Assembly: GCF_002075345.1 (NCBI RefSeq)
Contig: NZ_NAEW01000001.1
Location: forward strand, 310,001 to 374,000
DNA length: 64,000 nt
Reading direction: 5' to 3'
Source: Citrobacter braakii
Lineage (GTDB): Bacteria; Pseudomonadota; Gammaproteobacteria; Enterobacterales; Enterobacteriaceae
The notes beneath the pieces were generated by a model, which searched no databases, was not told where the DNA came from, and worked only from the letters and a program-made list of their open reading frames with translations. Below are positions 30,301 through 38,787 of this stretch, in pieces (the stretch's first letter is position 1; each line of letters starts with the position of its first letter). The position numbers and the translations under genes are program-made.

Positions 30301-32924
30301 TGCTGGACAAAACGGGCGGTATTTTTGTTCGTAATGGCGAGCATCTCTCTGCTGAGGATAAGTTGCTTTTGATGAGCGTGGCCTGTCTTTATCTTGATGA
30401 CCGCACAGGCAGTATCAATGAGCAGCTTAATCAGCGTACTCACACCCTTAAACCTCAGGCCAGAGCACTCATTCCACGAGCTGTGCGCGAGCGTAATCAA
30501 CATACGGACTGGAGCCCCGATATCAGTCAGTTATGCCATTTCAATGGGTACGGTGGATTTTCTCAGGATGGTCGGGAATATCAGATTGTCCTGCGCGAAG
30601 ATGCGCAGACACCGGCTCCCTGGTCAAACGTACTGGCAAATGCCCGTTTTGGCACTGTGATTTCAGAGGCGGGACAGGCCTACTCCTGGTACGAGAATGC
30701 ACATGAATACCGGTTGACACCGTGGGAGAACGATCCGGTGAGCGATCGCAGCGGCGAGGCGTTTTATCTGCGCGATGAAGAGAGCGGTGAGTGTTGGTCA
30801 CCGACGGCTTTACCTGTTCGCGGACATGGTGATTACCTGACCCGCCATGGTTTCGGTTACAGCGTGTTTGCCCATCGAGAGAATGGTATAGACAGCGAGC
30901 TGACGGTCCTGGTTGCCGAAGAGGCGCCGGTTAAACTGGCGCTCCTGACGCTCAGTAACTCTTCGGGGCGGACACGAAAACTTTCCGTCACCGGCTATGT
31001 GGAGTGGACGCTCGGAGGAACACGAACTCGCTCAGCCCCTCACATTGTGACTCATGCGGCCAGACCGCCTGGCGGCTGCGGAGTGCTGGCGAACAATTTT
31101 TATGGTGATAACGGTAGCGGTCGTACTGCCTTTTTTGCCGTCAGCGGTAATGACTGTTCGTTGACCGGGGATCGCCGGGAGTTTATCGGTCGTAATGGTT
31201 CTCTGTACGCCCCGTCGGTCATGAAGCTACGCAGGCTTTCAGGTAAAACGGGCGCCGGTCTGGATCCCTGCGGGGCAGTACAATCGGCGGTAACATTAAT
31301 TGATGGCGATCAGAGGACGTTTATTTTTATCCTCGGCGCAGAGGAGAATCATATTCGAGCTCAGGAGACGCTTGCCCGTTATATGAATGAGGAGACGGTC
31401 CGCGAGGAGCTGAACCGGGTTCACAACCACTGGCACAATGTGCTCGATAAAATCGTGGTTAACACCCCCGACACATCGGTAAATTTACTGGTGAATGGCT
31501 GGCTATTGTACCAGACGGTAGCCTGCCGCCTGATGGCTCGCAGCGGTTACTACCAGTCCGGCGGCGCATTTGGTTTTCGCGATCAACTGCAGGATACGCT
31601 GGCGCTGAGTCATGCTGATCCGAACCGGATGCGAGAACAGATAATCCTGTGTGCATCACGGCAATTTATTGAGGGTGATGTACAGCACTGGTGGCACCCG
31701 CCACACGGCAACGGGGTGCGCACCCGCTGTTCCGATGACTATCTGTGGCTTCCGCTTGCCGTTTGCCACTATGTTGAAACGACGGGGGATATGGATGTAC
31801 TGGAAACACGTATTCCTTATCTGGAGGGACGTCCGCTTCAGCCTGGTGAAGAGTCTGCCTATGATACGCCGGTGATCAGCGGTACCGAAGAGACTCTCTG
31901 GTTACACTGCGTCAAAGCCATTAAGTATGGACAACAGTTCGGGGAGCATGGTCTGCCGCTGATGGGGGCGGGTGACTGGAATGACGGCATGAATCGGGTG
32001 GGGATCGAAGGCAAGGGTGAAAGCGTCTGGCTGGGCTTCTTTCTGTTCGACATTTTGCAGCGGTTTGCGGCGCTGGCTGATCGCAGGCTGGATGAAAGTG
32101 TCGCCTCAATGTGCCGTTCACAGGCTGTGCGCCTGCAAAGCAATCTCGAAGCCCACGCCTGGGATGGCGAATGGTACCGGCGTGGATATTTTGACGATGG
32201 TACTCCCCTGGGGTCGAAAGCATCACAGGATTGCCGGATTGATGCGATTGCCCAGAGCTGGTCAGTATTGTCCGGGGCCGCTAGCCCGGGACGGTGCGCA
32301 AAGGCCATGCAGGCGCTGGATAAGCACCTTGTGGATAGCGAGGGGGGACTGATAAAACTATTAACGCCGCCTTTCGATGGGCACGGTCCAAATCCGGGTT
32401 ACATACAGGGCTACCTGCCTGGTGTGCGGGAAAACGGAGGGCAGTATACACATGGCGCTATCTGGGCTGTGATGGCATTTGCCCGAATGGGGAATGCCGA
32501 ACGTGCCTGGCAACTCTGGTCCATGCTCAGCCCGATAAATCATACTCTGAATGCGAACTCAGTCGGGATCTATAAAGCCGAGCCTTATGTCATGAGCGCT
32601 GATGTTTACAGCGTCGCTCCCCATATCGGACGTGCCGGATGGAGCTGGTATACCGGTTCATCAGGCTGGGCCTGGCGTTTACTTACCGAGGAATTACTGG
32701 GGATAAAACGTTCCGGTGCTGACCTTACGGTTCATGCCCGGTTGCCGGATGGGTGGCCGTCTTTTTCTATGACTTATCAATATGGCGAAAGCCATTATCA
32801 GATTAGTGTCTCACGCGGCGATGCAGAATATCGCGTTACACTGGATGGTGCTCTCCTCCCTGATGACAGAATACCGCTGCGGGATGATGGACAAAACCAT
32901 ACGGTTGAGATTATTCAGAACTGA
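24315..32924 (+). CDS. ndvB: Cyclic beta-1,2-glucan synthase, NdvB/Cgs type (2869 aa)
   Basis: A single uninterrupted 2869-aa frame, close to the 2831-2867 aa of Brucella Cgs and rhizobial NdvB. The order of domains is the same: an N-terminal cytoplasmic part, two helices near residues 420-470, the glycosyltransferase part (family GT84) with a DSDT motif in VITLDSDTVLPR, DVDIF, HDLLEG and RRSRWIRGDWQ, further helices near 835-880 and 960-1005, and two beta-rich regions before a C-terminal GH94 phosphorylase with GAGDWNDGMN, whose Asp is the catalytic acid. Such enzymes use UDP-glucose, prime on themselves, elongate, cyclise and trim periplasmic beta-1,2-glucans. Start 24315 lacks a good ribosome binding site; ATG 24342 is an alternative. 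Exporter genes (ndvA/cgt) were not found in the window. Confidence 0.92.
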   Translation: MLTLHQSNAMKMNPRAWFNRSHIPMNATESVTFSANDPAGESTLQSELFSTTQMERYGQKLARTHKLSPDKHPYYLLKRLGENEAIITQSCYELNAGKKTSIMPAGEWLLDNYYLIEEQIRTVRQHLPKSFGKGLPSLMSPLNCPRIYNIASEAIAHGDGRWDAASLTSYLTAYQQVTPLTLGEVWALPGMLRLALIENLRRISIGVIKAQQDRTLADMWITKIFGCAENAPGDLIMVVADMARSRPTLTSAFVAELVRRLQGHGNALSLPLTWVDQCLREQGITTDVLIHNFNQQLAASQLSVSNSIAGLRLLSETDWADFAETISVVEQALRNDPAGIYPRMHFNTRDHYRHVVEVLARDSGLSEPEVADRVLTLSGNSAPDSLEHHIGYYLAGEGRQALEIHLLADTSRLMRLRHSFNRITLLSWLGSLALLTTATTAAILHETAMQGADWLLIAVIFPLIIAVTQLMSDLLSDATTRFRVPRPLPRMDFSTGIPPDSATLLVIPCMLTSHASFSQLLTSLEVCWLGNENENLRFALLTDFADSANEPSPESQMLLRQAIADTQALNRRYPSSRPRFYLLHRQPEWNPAEGTWMGYERKRGKLALLNNWLRHPGTQFVSVADMPANLLPGHIKYVITLDSDTVLPRDTAHKLVATMAHPLNTPEYDPVRQRVVKGFGILQPGLAEEIPRNGQGRYAAMRSSIPGNNPYSMMSSDIYQDLFGEGSFVGKGIYDVDIFMQATANTCPENLVLSHDLLEGCYARSGLLSEVLLYEQYPNNYLSDVARRSRWIRGDWQLLNWLKPRVRRADGTRARNPLTALSYWKLLDNLRRSLVAPSLLVLLFFTLLGVPNPVYWLGVLSLIWLLPTILCITHDLLHKPLRRRLKPHLLLVGAGALKRLSGIGLNFAILPHEAGYSLKAIAVTLWRLGFSRRHLSQWVSHSQDSNQAGPTVARFYQAMWLNVACGVMLIILTGQFAPQLLGIALPIGLLWCAAPLLMSWLSRQPARKVFSPNPEQKQLLRQTSREIWAFFETFATEKENWLPPDNYQEIPQPTVAHRTSPTNIGLSLMANLTAWDFGYLPGGEVLRRVSLTLDTMDKMEHYRGHLYNWYDTRTLAPLSPRYISSVDSGNMAGHLLTLRAGLSAMRHQPVLNSQQILAGLNDTLDILEKQWGHNPPDSLRLLRKHCLSAVSLSPQTFFSELKNMRTQCNHLNTLCHQGSPLQMRWAGHLEHQLVQLCHEWSLLLGWLPASWNEQTLPTLCELARATFTGVGTPPASATEQARMRLNIITELEQRLDEHARMDFAFLYSEATSLLSVGYNCDTNMPDKSHYDLLPSEIRLTSFLAIATNQLPLKSWYALGRLFTTIDNETALMSWSGSMFEYLMPNLVMPTWPGSLLDEMSQSAVMRQIHWGKERGVPWGVSESGYHAFDVQHNYQYQAFGVPGLGLRRGLADDMVVAPYATLLALMVSPQKACENLFRLQKNGAHGEYGFYEALDYTPSRLATGQLYAVVQSWMAHHQGMAFQALAHVLLDAPMTERFMSSTVFRSASLLLQERVPDAVDLYSPRRHFESHEGRVKPVRYEPRIFYGVDTPAPDIQLLSNNHYHLMLTTGGGGYSRWNNIALTRWRSDTTRDNWGAFCYIRDIQTGNVSSNTWQPTAHTSGHDEEVIFTDASAEFRRSFDGLSVKTQVVISPEDDIELRRLTLIHRGRQPRSLELTTYAEVVLAPEASDLAHPAFSNLFIQTELDPERDAILCHRRPRSPGEASPCLFHMMVVHGDNRHNVSFETDREKFLGRGRNPADAQAIKAGGALSNTSGSVLDPILAIRHAITLQPGQPVTIDIIYGISETRQQSLALLEKYRDYPIADRVFELAWSHSLVVLRQMNASEDDATLFNRLASAVLYPVQELRAEGQAISRNRRGQSGLWGWAISGDLPIVLLSITSEESIASVTTLIQAHRYWRQKGLDVDLVILNNSPGGYQQGLQNQIMDLIYAGSEASLLDKTGGIFVRNGEHLSAEDKLLLMSVACLYLDDRTGSINEQLNQRTHTLKPQARALIPRAVRERNQHTDWSPDISQLCHFNGYGGFSQDGREYQIVLREDAQTPAPWSNVLANARFGTVISEAGQAYSWYENAHEYRLTPWENDPVSDRSGEAFYLRDEESGECWSPTALPVRGHGDYLTRHGFGYSVFAHRENGIDSELTVLVAEEAPVKLALLTLSNSSGRTRKLSVTGYVEWTLGGTRTRSAPHIVTHAARPPGGCGVLANNFYGDNGSGRTAFFAVSGNDCSLTGDRREFIGRNGSLYAPSVMKLRRLSGKTGAGLDPCGAVQSAVTLIDGDQRTFIFILGAEENHIRAQETLARYMNEETVREELNRVHNHWHNVLDKIVVNTPDTSVNLLVNGWLLYQTVACRLMARSGYYQSGGAFGFRDQLQDTLALSHADPNRMREQIILCASRQFIEGDVQHWWHPPHGNGVRTRCSDDYLWLPLAVCHYVETTGDMDVLETRIPYLEGRPLQPGEESAYDTPVISGTEETLWLHCVKAIKYGQQFGEHGLPLMGAGDWNDGMNRVGIEGKGESVWLGFFLFDILQRFAALADRRLDESVASMCRSQAVRLQSNLEAHAWDGEWYRRGYFDDGTPLGSKASQDCRIDAIAQSWSVLSGAASPGRCAKAMQALDKHLVDSEGGLIKLLTPPFDGHGPNPGYIQGYLPGVRENGGQYTHGAIWAVMAFARMGNAERAWQLWSMLSPINHTLNANSVGIYKAEPYVMSADVYSVAPHIGRAGWSWYTGSSGWAWRLLTEELLGIKRSGADLTVHARLPDGWPSFSMTYQYGESHYQISVSRGDAEYRVTLDGALLPDDRIPLRDDGQNHTVEIIQN

Positions 32925-33176
32925 CACTGAGTCCAGACGCGCATTAACGTCTGCCGTTAATGCGCTGATTATCCCTGAGAACCTCAATCGCTGTCTGCAT
33001 GGCGATTTTGTCATCTCGTTTTTTTGCTTGTCCTGCATGACCTGAAGGTATTCCAGCAAAGTTCGGGTATTAATAGGTCGGCCCTGTTTGCCCACTGCCA
33101 GCACGGCTTCGCCAAGAATAATTTTCACTGGTGGCAACTGGGCCGGGTACCAGTCAAGGGTGTCTTCTGATTTCAT
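32811..33176 (-). CDS. YmgB/YcgZ-like small protein overlapping the ndvB 3' end
   Basis: 121 aa from ATG 33176 (MKSEDTLDWYPAQLPPV); the frame extends upstream without support. The segment KIILGEAVLAVGKQGRPINTR followed by TLLEYLQVMQDKQKN resembles the LGE..V..I...GR.L....L..LL pattern of E. coli YcgZ/YmgB. The real domain probably ends near residue 55; the remaining tail runs through the hairpin and 114 bp into the antisense end of ndvB, which is unusual and suggests a lost stop codon. Confidence 0.5.
   Translation of the reverse strand: MKSEDTLDWYPAQLPPVKIILGEAVLAVGKQGRPINTRTLLEYLQVMQDKQKNEMTKSPCRQRLRFSGIISALTADVNARLDSVSVLNNLNRMVLSIIPQRYSVIREESTIQCNAIFCIAA
32939..32965. terminator. Perfect 11-bp hairpin downstream of ndvB
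   Basis: GCGCATTAACG / CGTTAATGCGC is a perfect inverted repeat with the 5-nt loop TCTGC, starting 15 bp after the ndvB stop. There is no T-run on either strand, so it may be a 3'-stabilising or factor-dependent end, or a protein-binding palindrome. It lies inside the coding frame of the minus-strand gene 32811-33176. Confidence 0.55.
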
Positions 33177-33329
33177 GATAAATTTCTCACGGAAGGGTAT
33201 TATATCATAAATCAGACGTTTAATTTTCAATATCTGATATCCTGATTTAATCATAAATTAACATAACTTAAGCCAGTTATTTTTATATTAAGGCGTATAA
33301 TAATTACTGTGTTCCTCAGAGAATTATTT

Positions 33330-33506
33330 ATGTCTTATACAAAAGGACTCAGGCACTTTAAAGAAAGACCGGTGCATGTTGCCTGCCCGGTATGCGCATA
33401 CAGAGCCGATCAGAAAGCAGGTAAACTAAGAAAAGATGCGGTTCTGGAGTGCCCTGCCTGCGGGCTGTTGTTCAGACCATCAGAATGCTGGTGTATCGGC
33501 GGCTGA
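33330..33506 (+). CDS. Small zinc-ribbon protein (58 aa)
   Basis: 58 aa from ATG 33330 (MSYTKGLRHFKERPVHVACPVC); a GTG/ATG further upstream is unlikely. CPVC and CPAC form the zinc ribbon, with KAGKLRKDAVLECPACGLLF between and after them. It resembles the protein at 24021 in design. A TATAAT element lies about 40 bp upstream of the start. Function is unknown. Confidence 0.65.
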   Translation: MSYTKGLRHFKERPVHVACPVCAYRADQKAGKLRKDAVLECPACGLLFRPSECWCIGG

Positions 33507-33579
33507 TCGGCTTCTGCCACCTAACGTGAGTGATGTTGGGAAATGACAATATTGCTCCTGTACTGCAGTTTGAGAGGAT

Positions 33580-33858
33580 ATGATGATGAAATCTAAAAAA
33601 TCTATTTTTATTGAAGGACATATCCTTTCGAACAGCTGTCATGGGCAGGTTGGTCAATCTTTCTGTATCCACAGGGCCAGGTTTAATAATGGTAAATATG
33701 CGATTATCCGGGAAGCATCAGGAATATGTTTCAAGCTTGGCGAAATTATTCAACGAAACGATTGCGAGTGGTTTTATAACCTTACCAAAATTCGCCTTCT
33801 CTCATTTGAGTACCTTGAAGATGATGAATCCAGAAGACAATTTCTTGAATATCGATAA
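33580..33858 (+). CDS. Uncharacterised 92-aa protein
   Basis: 92 aa from the first of two consecutive ATG codons (33580), with GAGGAT upstream. It reads MMMKSKKSIFIEGHILSNSC and contains three more Cys; beta-rich character is suggested by KYAIIREASGICFKLGE. I do not recognise the family. It is the last gene before the right border of the island. Confidence 0.5.
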   Translation: MMMKSKKSIFIEGHILSNSCHGQVGQSFCIHRARFNNGKYAIIREASGICFKLGEIIQRNDCEWFYNLTKIRLLSFEYLEDDESRRQFLEYR

Positions 33859-34008
33859 TAAATTCATGCTTATCATGACGGCATATTTTTGCGGGTTTAC
33901 AATTCCTTTCTGATTTTACAAATCTTATCCCCGTTCGTGACCTGGCATGCAGTTTACTTGAGGGTAAACTGCATGCCATGATCATTTTAACTTTATAGGT
34001 AATATCGG

Positions 34009-34872
34009 TTAACTATCAATGTCGCTAACCTTCTTGTTCAGCAAGCGGGAGGCGCGCCAGTAGATCAGCAGCATCAGACCCATGACGATGGTCAGCGTAA
34101 TGCTGGTGGCAGCACCGAACGGCCAATCGCGGATGTTCAGGAACTGAACTTTAATCACGTTGCCAATCAGCAGGTTTTTCGCCCCGCCCATTAAATCGGA
34201 AACGTAAAACAGCCCCATTGCGGGCAGCATAACCAGCAGGCATCCGGCGATAATTCCCGGCATCGTTAACGGAATAATGATGCGGGTGAAGGTCTGAAGT
34301 TTACTGGCGCCCAAATCGCGCGCGGCTTCCAGCAGCGGTTTATCGAGCTTTTCAATGCTGGAATAGAGCGGCATCACCATAAACGGCAGCAGGATGTACA
34401 CCAGGCCGATAATCACCGCGCTGGGGGTAAACATGATGCGAATGGGGGTATCGATCACGCCGAGCCACAACAGAAATTCGTTGAGGTAGCCCTTGGTACT
34501 GAGGAATATTTTGAGTCCGTAGATGCGAATAAGCGAGTTGGTCCAGAACGGAACAATCAGCAGGAACAGCAGCAATGGACGCACTTTTTCCGGCAGTTTC
34601 ACCAAAAACCAGGCAAACGGATAGCCGAGCACCAGACAGGCGAGCGTGGCAATCAGCGCCATATTGAGGGAGTGAACCAGTACCTCAAAATAGAGCGGAT
34701 CGAGCAGGCGTGTATAGTTTTCCAGCGTAAAGACCATTTTGACGAAATTGGCATCGTCGCGGGTCAAAAAGCTGGTGCCGATGATCATCAGGTTGGGCAG
34801 AAAGACAAATAACACAAGCCAACCGACAATGGTGACGATCACCACACTCTGGAATTTACTTGTGTTCTTCAT
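34009..34872 (-). CDS. potB: PotB, spermidine/putrescine ABC transporter permease with replaced tail
   Basis: 287 aa with six helices and the EAA loop ([22 protein letters not shown] split across family positions). The C terminus reads LLNKKV followed by SDIDS and a stop derived from the island, whereas the remnant before potC shows the original end was LLNKKVKRE with the stop overlapping potC. The change affects only the last few cytoplasmic residues, so the protein should still work. It overlaps potA by 17 bp. The transcript from potA now runs into the island rather than into potC and potD. Confidence 0.95.
   Translation of the reverse strand: MKNTSKFQSVVIVTIVGWLVLFVFLPNLMIIGTSFLTRDDANFVKMVFTLENYTRLLDPLYFEVLVHSLNMALIATLACLVLGYPFAWFLVKLPEKVRPLLLFLLIVPFWTNSLIRIYGLKIFLSTKGYLNEFLLWLGVIDTPIRIMFTPSAVIIGLVYILLPFMVMPLYSSIEKLDKPLLEAARDLGASKLQTFTRIIIPLTMPGIIAGCLLVMLPAMGLFYVSDLMGGAKNLLIGNVIKVQFLNIRDWPFGAATSITLTIVMGLMLLIYWRASRLLNKKVSDIDS
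34028..34041. repeat. Right 14-bp direct repeat bounding the potB/potC island
   Basis: Second copy of ACCTTCTTGTTCAG, lying inside the last codons of potB (L-N-K-K-V). Everything 3' of it in the potB frame comes from the island. Confidence 0.75.
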
Positions 34873-35992
34873 CAGCCAGTACGACCTCCCAGCTTTCTAC
34901 CCAGTTAATCGCCATTTTCTGGTCGAGAGAGTGGTCAAAGTCAGGATCGTCTTCGTTGAAGAATTCACTGACCATCACCATCTTGCCATTTTCCAGTTCC
35001 ACAACCGACTCCAGCGTCATGCCCTTGTAGTTGCGTTCACGCACGTAGCCGATCAGGCCTTCGATATGATTGTCGTCGTTGATTTCATCAACGCGCAGAT
35101 CTTCAGGGCGTAACAGGACGTGCAGCTTCTGCCCGGGAATCACCGCGAAGTTGACATAAATATTGCACTCGCGACCTTCAACGTTAGCACGAACGCGCTG
35201 TTCGTCCAGACGTTCTATCACCGTCGCGTTAAACATATTGATCTCACCGATAAACCCGGCGACGAACAGATTTTTCGGCTCTTCGTAGATTTCGCGCGGC
35301 GTACCGTCCTGCTCAATCTTGCCATCGCGCATCACCACGATACGGTCTGACATGGTCAGCGCCTCTTCCTGATCGTGAGTGACAAAGACAAAGGTGATAC
35401 CAAGCTTACGTTGCAGCGCTTTCAGTTCGTTCTGCATCTGCTTGCGCAGTTTGTAGTCCAGCGCAGAGAGAGATTCGTCTAACAGGAGTAAACGGGGTTT
35501 ATTGACCACCGCTCGGGCAATCGCTACGCGCTGCTGCTGTCCACCGGAGAGTTGATGCGGTTTTCGCTGGGCGAACTCTTCCAGCTGCACCATGCGCAGA
35601 GCTTCGGTAACGCGGGGAGGAATGTCGGCTGCGGGCGTTTTTTGCATGCGTAAGCCAAAGGCCACATTCTCAAAAACGGTCATGTGGGGAAATAACGCAT
35701 AGCTTTGGAAGACGGTGTTCACGTAGCGGTTTTCCGCAGGAACGTGAGTGATGTCCTGGTTGTCCAACATGATATGACCGGAATCAACCGTTTCCAGACC
35801 GGCAATCAGGCGAAGAACGGTTGTTTTACCGCAGCCAGAGGGGCCAAGCAGCGTGAGAAACTCGCCATTATTGATGGTCAAATCCAGGCTGGAAATCACC
35901 TCTTTGCCATCGAAACTTTTGCGAATTCCCGCTAATTGCACCAGTGGAGAAAGCGAACGCGGTTGTTTATTCAATTTTTTACTCTGTCCCAT
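34856..35992 (-). CDS. potA: PotA, ATPase of the spermidine/putrescine importer
   Basis: 378 aa, the K-12 length. Walker [10 protein letters not shown], signature LSGGQQQR, Walker B LLLLDES, switch His in VTHDQEE, and the C-terminal TOBE regulatory domain are intact. PotA energises PotBC. It is the first gene of the old potABCD operon; the 250-bp gap to the divergent pepT holds the promoters of both. Confidence 0.96.
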   Translation of the reverse strand: MGQSKKLNKQPRSLSPLVQLAGIRKSFDGKEVISSLDLTINNGEFLTLLGPSGCGKTTVLRLIAGLETVDSGHIMLDNQDITHVPAENRYVNTVFQSYALFPHMTVFENVAFGLRMQKTPAADIPPRVTEALRMVQLEEFAQRKPHQLSGGQQQRVAIARAVVNKPRLLLLDESLSALDYKLRKQMQNELKALQRKLGITFVFVTHDQEEALTMSDRIVVMRDGKIEQDGTPREIYEEPKNLFVAGFIGEINMFNATVIERLDEQRVRANVEGRECNIYVNFAVIPGQKLHVLLRPEDLRVDEINDDNHIEGLIGYVRERNYKGMTLESVVELENGKMVMVSEFFNEDDPDFDHSLDQKMAINWVESWEVVLADEEHK

Positions 35993-36242
35993 GTAAACGC
36001 AACGGATGGCTGACCGCTGCGGGGTTCGTGGTTAACCACCTTGATGACTCTTAATGAGGGCCGTTATTCTACGGCAAACCATGGTAATCGCCAATCCTTG
36101 TTGCGAATTACTGACTTAGCCCTATAGTCAGAGGGGATGTCAGGGCGAAATATTCTCACTTGCGGGGATAAAAGTGACCTGACGCAATATTTGTCTTTTG
36201 TTGCTTATTGATAATGTTGTCACAAAAAGTGAGGGTGACTGC

Positions 36243-37469
36243 ATGGATAAACTACTTGAGCGTTTTTTACACTACGTGTCGCTGGACACCCAATCAAAAT
36301 CGGGCGTGCGGCAGGTACCCAGCACCGAAGGACAGTGGAAGTTATTACAACTGCTCAAACAACAGCTCGAAGAGATGGGGCTGATTAACATTTCACTGAG
36401 CGAAAAGGGGACGCTGATGGCCACGTTGCCCGCTAACGTTGCTGGCAATATTCCCGCGATCGGCTTTATTTCCCATGTGGATACCTCACCGGATTTCAGC
36501 GGTAAAAACGTTAATCCGCAAATCGTTGAAAACTATCGCGGCGGCGATATTGCGTTAGGCATTGGTGATGAAGTTCTGTCGCCGGTGATGTTCCCGGTGC
36601 TGCATCAACTTCTGGGTCAGACGCTGATCACCACAGACGGTAAAACGCTGCTGGGCGCGGATGATAAAGCAGGCGTGGCGGAAATCATGACCGCGCTGGC
36701 GGTGCTCATCCAAAAAGATATTCCGCACGGTGATATCCGCGTGGCCTTTACGCCGGACGAAGAGGTTGGTAAAGGGGCGAAGCATTTTGACGTTGCGGCA
36801 TTTGATGCGCAGTGGGCCTATACCGTTGACGGCGGTGGCGTGGGAGAGCTGGAATTTGAAAACTTCAACGCCGCGTCGGTTAATATCAAAATTGTCGGCA
36901 ACAATGTCCATCCCGGTACCGCAAAAGGGGTGATGGTGAATGCGCTGTCGCTGGCTGCTCGTATTCATGCTGAGGTTCCGGCAGACGAAAGCCCGGAAAC
37001 GACGGAAGGCTACGAAGGCTTTTATCATCTGGCGAGCATGAAAGGGACGGTCGATCGGGCGGATATGCACTACATCATCCGTGATTTTGACCGCAAGCAG
37101 TTTGAAGCGCGCAAACGCAAGATCATGGAGATCGCCAAAAAGGTCGGCAAAGGGTTACACCCGGATTGCTATATCGAACTGGTGATTGAAGACAGCTACT
37201 ACAATATGCGCGAAAAAGTGATTGAGCATCCGCACGTGCTGGATATCGCTCAGAAGGCGATGCGCGATTGCGATATTGAGCCGGTGCTGAAACCTATTCG
37301 TGGCGGCACCGACGGCGCGCAGCTGTCGTTTATGGGGTTACCGTGTCCGAATCTGTTTACCGGAGGCTACAACTATCATGGTAAACATGAGTTTGTAACT
37401 CTGGAAGGAATGGAAAAAGCGGTGCGGGTGATTGTACGTATTGCGGAATTAACCGCAAAGCAGCTGTAA
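36243..37469 (+). CDS. pepT: PepT, peptidase T (aminotripeptidase)
   Basis: 408 aa from ATG 36243 ([19 protein letters not shown]), equal to the K-12 length; the upstream extension is rejected. M20-family metal ligands are visible in [25 protein letters not shown], and the late His in NYHGKHEF. It removes N-terminal residues from tripeptides in the cytoplasm. In Salmonella it is FNR-dependent; I did not identify the site with confidence. Confidence 0.95.
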   Translation: MDKLLERFLHYVSLDTQSKSGVRQVPSTEGQWKLLQLLKQQLEEMGLINISLSEKGTLMATLPANVAGNIPAIGFISHVDTSPDFSGKNVNPQIVENYRGGDIALGIGDEVLSPVMFPVLHQLLGQTLITTDGKTLLGADDKAGVAEIMTALAVLIQKDIPHGDIRVAFTPDEEVGKGAKHFDVAAFDAQWAYTVDGGGVGELEFENFNAASVNIKIVGNNVHPGTAKGVMVNALSLAARIHAEVPADESPETTEGYEGFYHLASMKGTVDRADMHYIIRDFDRKQFEARKRKIMEIAKKVGKGLHPDCYIELVIEDSYYNMREKVIEHPHVLDIAQKAMRDCDIEPVLKPIRGGTDGAQLSFMGLPCPNLFTGGYNYHGKHEFVTLEGMEKAVRVIVRIAELTAKQL

Positions 37470-37474
37470 ATTTA

Positions 37475-37565
37475 TCGATAGATGCCGGATAGCGCGTTGC
37501 TTATCCGGCCTACAGTATTTCACTCCAAAAGGCCTGATAGGACGCGCTAGCGTCGCATCAGGCAC
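37475..37565. repeat. REP/BIME element between pepT and roxA
   Basis: Two inverted GC-rich units (GATGCCGGATAGCGCGTTGC...ATCCGGCCTAC and GGCCTGATAGGACGCGCTAG...CATCAGGC) match the enterobacterial REP palindromes in sequence and paired arrangement. They lie between the convergent pepT and roxA stop codons, a normal REP site. Confidence 0.85.
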
Positions 37566-37573
37566 CGTTCGTA

Positions 37574-38695
37574 TTATCCTTCGAAGAACCAGTATCCGCT
37601 GTTAACCAGTGCGGCAAGCATGGCAAGGAAAGACGGATCTTCCAGCGCATCCTCAAAGTTCTCGGCCGTCAGAACAATATGGCTGGCAAGCGCTTCCAGG
37701 GCAGGGCGATGCGGGGAGTCAATTTTCTCACCGTTGGCGTAGACGTCATCGCCGATGCGCAATACGCGCAATCCGCCCAGACGCACTAACACATCCCCTT
37801 GCTTCAGGGCATCGTAAATTTCGTCTGGCTGATACGGCGGCTCCGGTGGAGCAATATCCAGCTCATGACGAGACTGAGATATAAACTCGCCAAACCACTG
37901 CTGGAAATGTTCCGGCTGATTAATCAGTCCAAGCATCATTTCACGCAGCTTGTCCATTTCCTGCGGCAGAACGTCAGCCGGATGATCGCGCGGCGGCAGG
38001 TCAGGATCGCTGTAATACGTGCTGCCCAGCTCACGTTGCAAAACGTAATCGGCGAACCCGCTGATCAGTTCGCGAGTATTCGGCGCGCGGAAACCGACCG
38101 AATAGTTCATGGCGTTTTCCAGCGCATAGCCTTCGTGCGGGAATCCTGGTGGAATGTACAGGATATCGCCGGGTTCCAGCTCTTCATCGATGATGGCTTC
38201 AAACGGGGCGACCTGCAGCAGGTCCGGGTGAGGGCAGTGCTGCTTCAACTGCAGTTTTTCGCCCACGCGCCAGCGACGTCGACCGGTTCCCTGAATGATA
38301 AACACATCGTACTGATCAAGATGTGGGCCAACGCCGCCGCCGGGGACAGAGAAGGAGATCATCAGATCGTCAATCCGCCAGTCCGGCAGTTCGCGAAACG
38401 GGCGCATCAGCGCGGCGGTTGGCTCATGCCAGTGATTGACCGCCTGTACCAGCAGCGACCAGTTGTTCTCGCCGAGATGATCATAGCTTTCGAACGGACC
38501 GTGGCTAACCTGCCATTTACCGTCCTGGTGGCTGACGAGTCGGCTGTCGACTTCGCTTTCCATTGCCAGTCCAGCCAGTTCGTCAGGAGAGAGTGGATCA
38601 ATAAAGTTGTTAAACCCGCGTTTTAAGACCACCGGGCGTTTCTGCCAGTGGCGTTCAAGAAAATCGGGCCAGTTAAGTGTGAGTTGGTATTCCAT
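37574..38695 (-). CDS. roxA: RoxA (YcfD), ribosomal protein L16 arginine hydroxylase
   Basis: 373 aa from ATG 38695 (MEYQLTLNWPDFLERHW), equal to K-12. It is a JmjC-type 2-oxoglutarate/Fe(II) oxygenase with HLDQYD (first His/Asp metal ligands) and the second His in GFPHEGY. It hydroxylates Arg81 of ribosomal protein L16. It is downstream of phoPQ on the same strand, 92 bp after the phoQ stop. Confidence 0.95.
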   Translation of the reverse strand: MEYQLTLNWPDFLERHWQKRPVVLKRGFNNFIDPLSPDELAGLAMESEVDSRLVSHQDGKWQVSHGPFESYDHLGENNWSLLVQAVNHWHEPTAALMRPFRELPDWRIDDLMISFSVPGGGVGPHLDQYDVFIIQGTGRRRWRVGEKLQLKQHCPHPDLLQVAPFEAIIDEELEPGDILYIPPGFPHEGYALENAMNYSVGFRAPNTRELISGFADYVLQRELGSTYYSDPDLPPRDHPADVLPQEMDKLREMMLGLINQPEHFQQWFGEFISQSRHELDIAPPEPPYQPDEIYDALKQGDVLVRLGGLRVLRIGDDVYANGEKIDSPHRPALEALASHIVLTAENFEDALEDPSFLAMLAALVNSGYWFFEG

Positions 38696-38787
38696 AATGA
38701 GCATCCCGCAGGCTGGTTTCTGCAACCGATTATAACGGATACTTAACCGCAAGCGGGAAATCAGTAAATATTTATTACATGCGGCGA

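Larger units (their letters stand above)
17030..34027. mobile_element. 17-kb genomic island inserted at the potB/potC junction
   Basis: The segment between the two copies of the 14-bp repeat interrupts the conserved potABCD operon. Its left half is clearly more AT-rich than the flanking core genes and contains a Q antiterminator fragment, csp cassettes and gns, which in E. coli K-12 are typical of the Qin prophage late region. I find no integrase, excisionase or structural phage gene, so it is probably a decayed lambdoid prophage that kept cargo. The right half is dominated by a GC-richer cyclic glucan synthase gene, so the island is composite. Confidence 0.8.
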
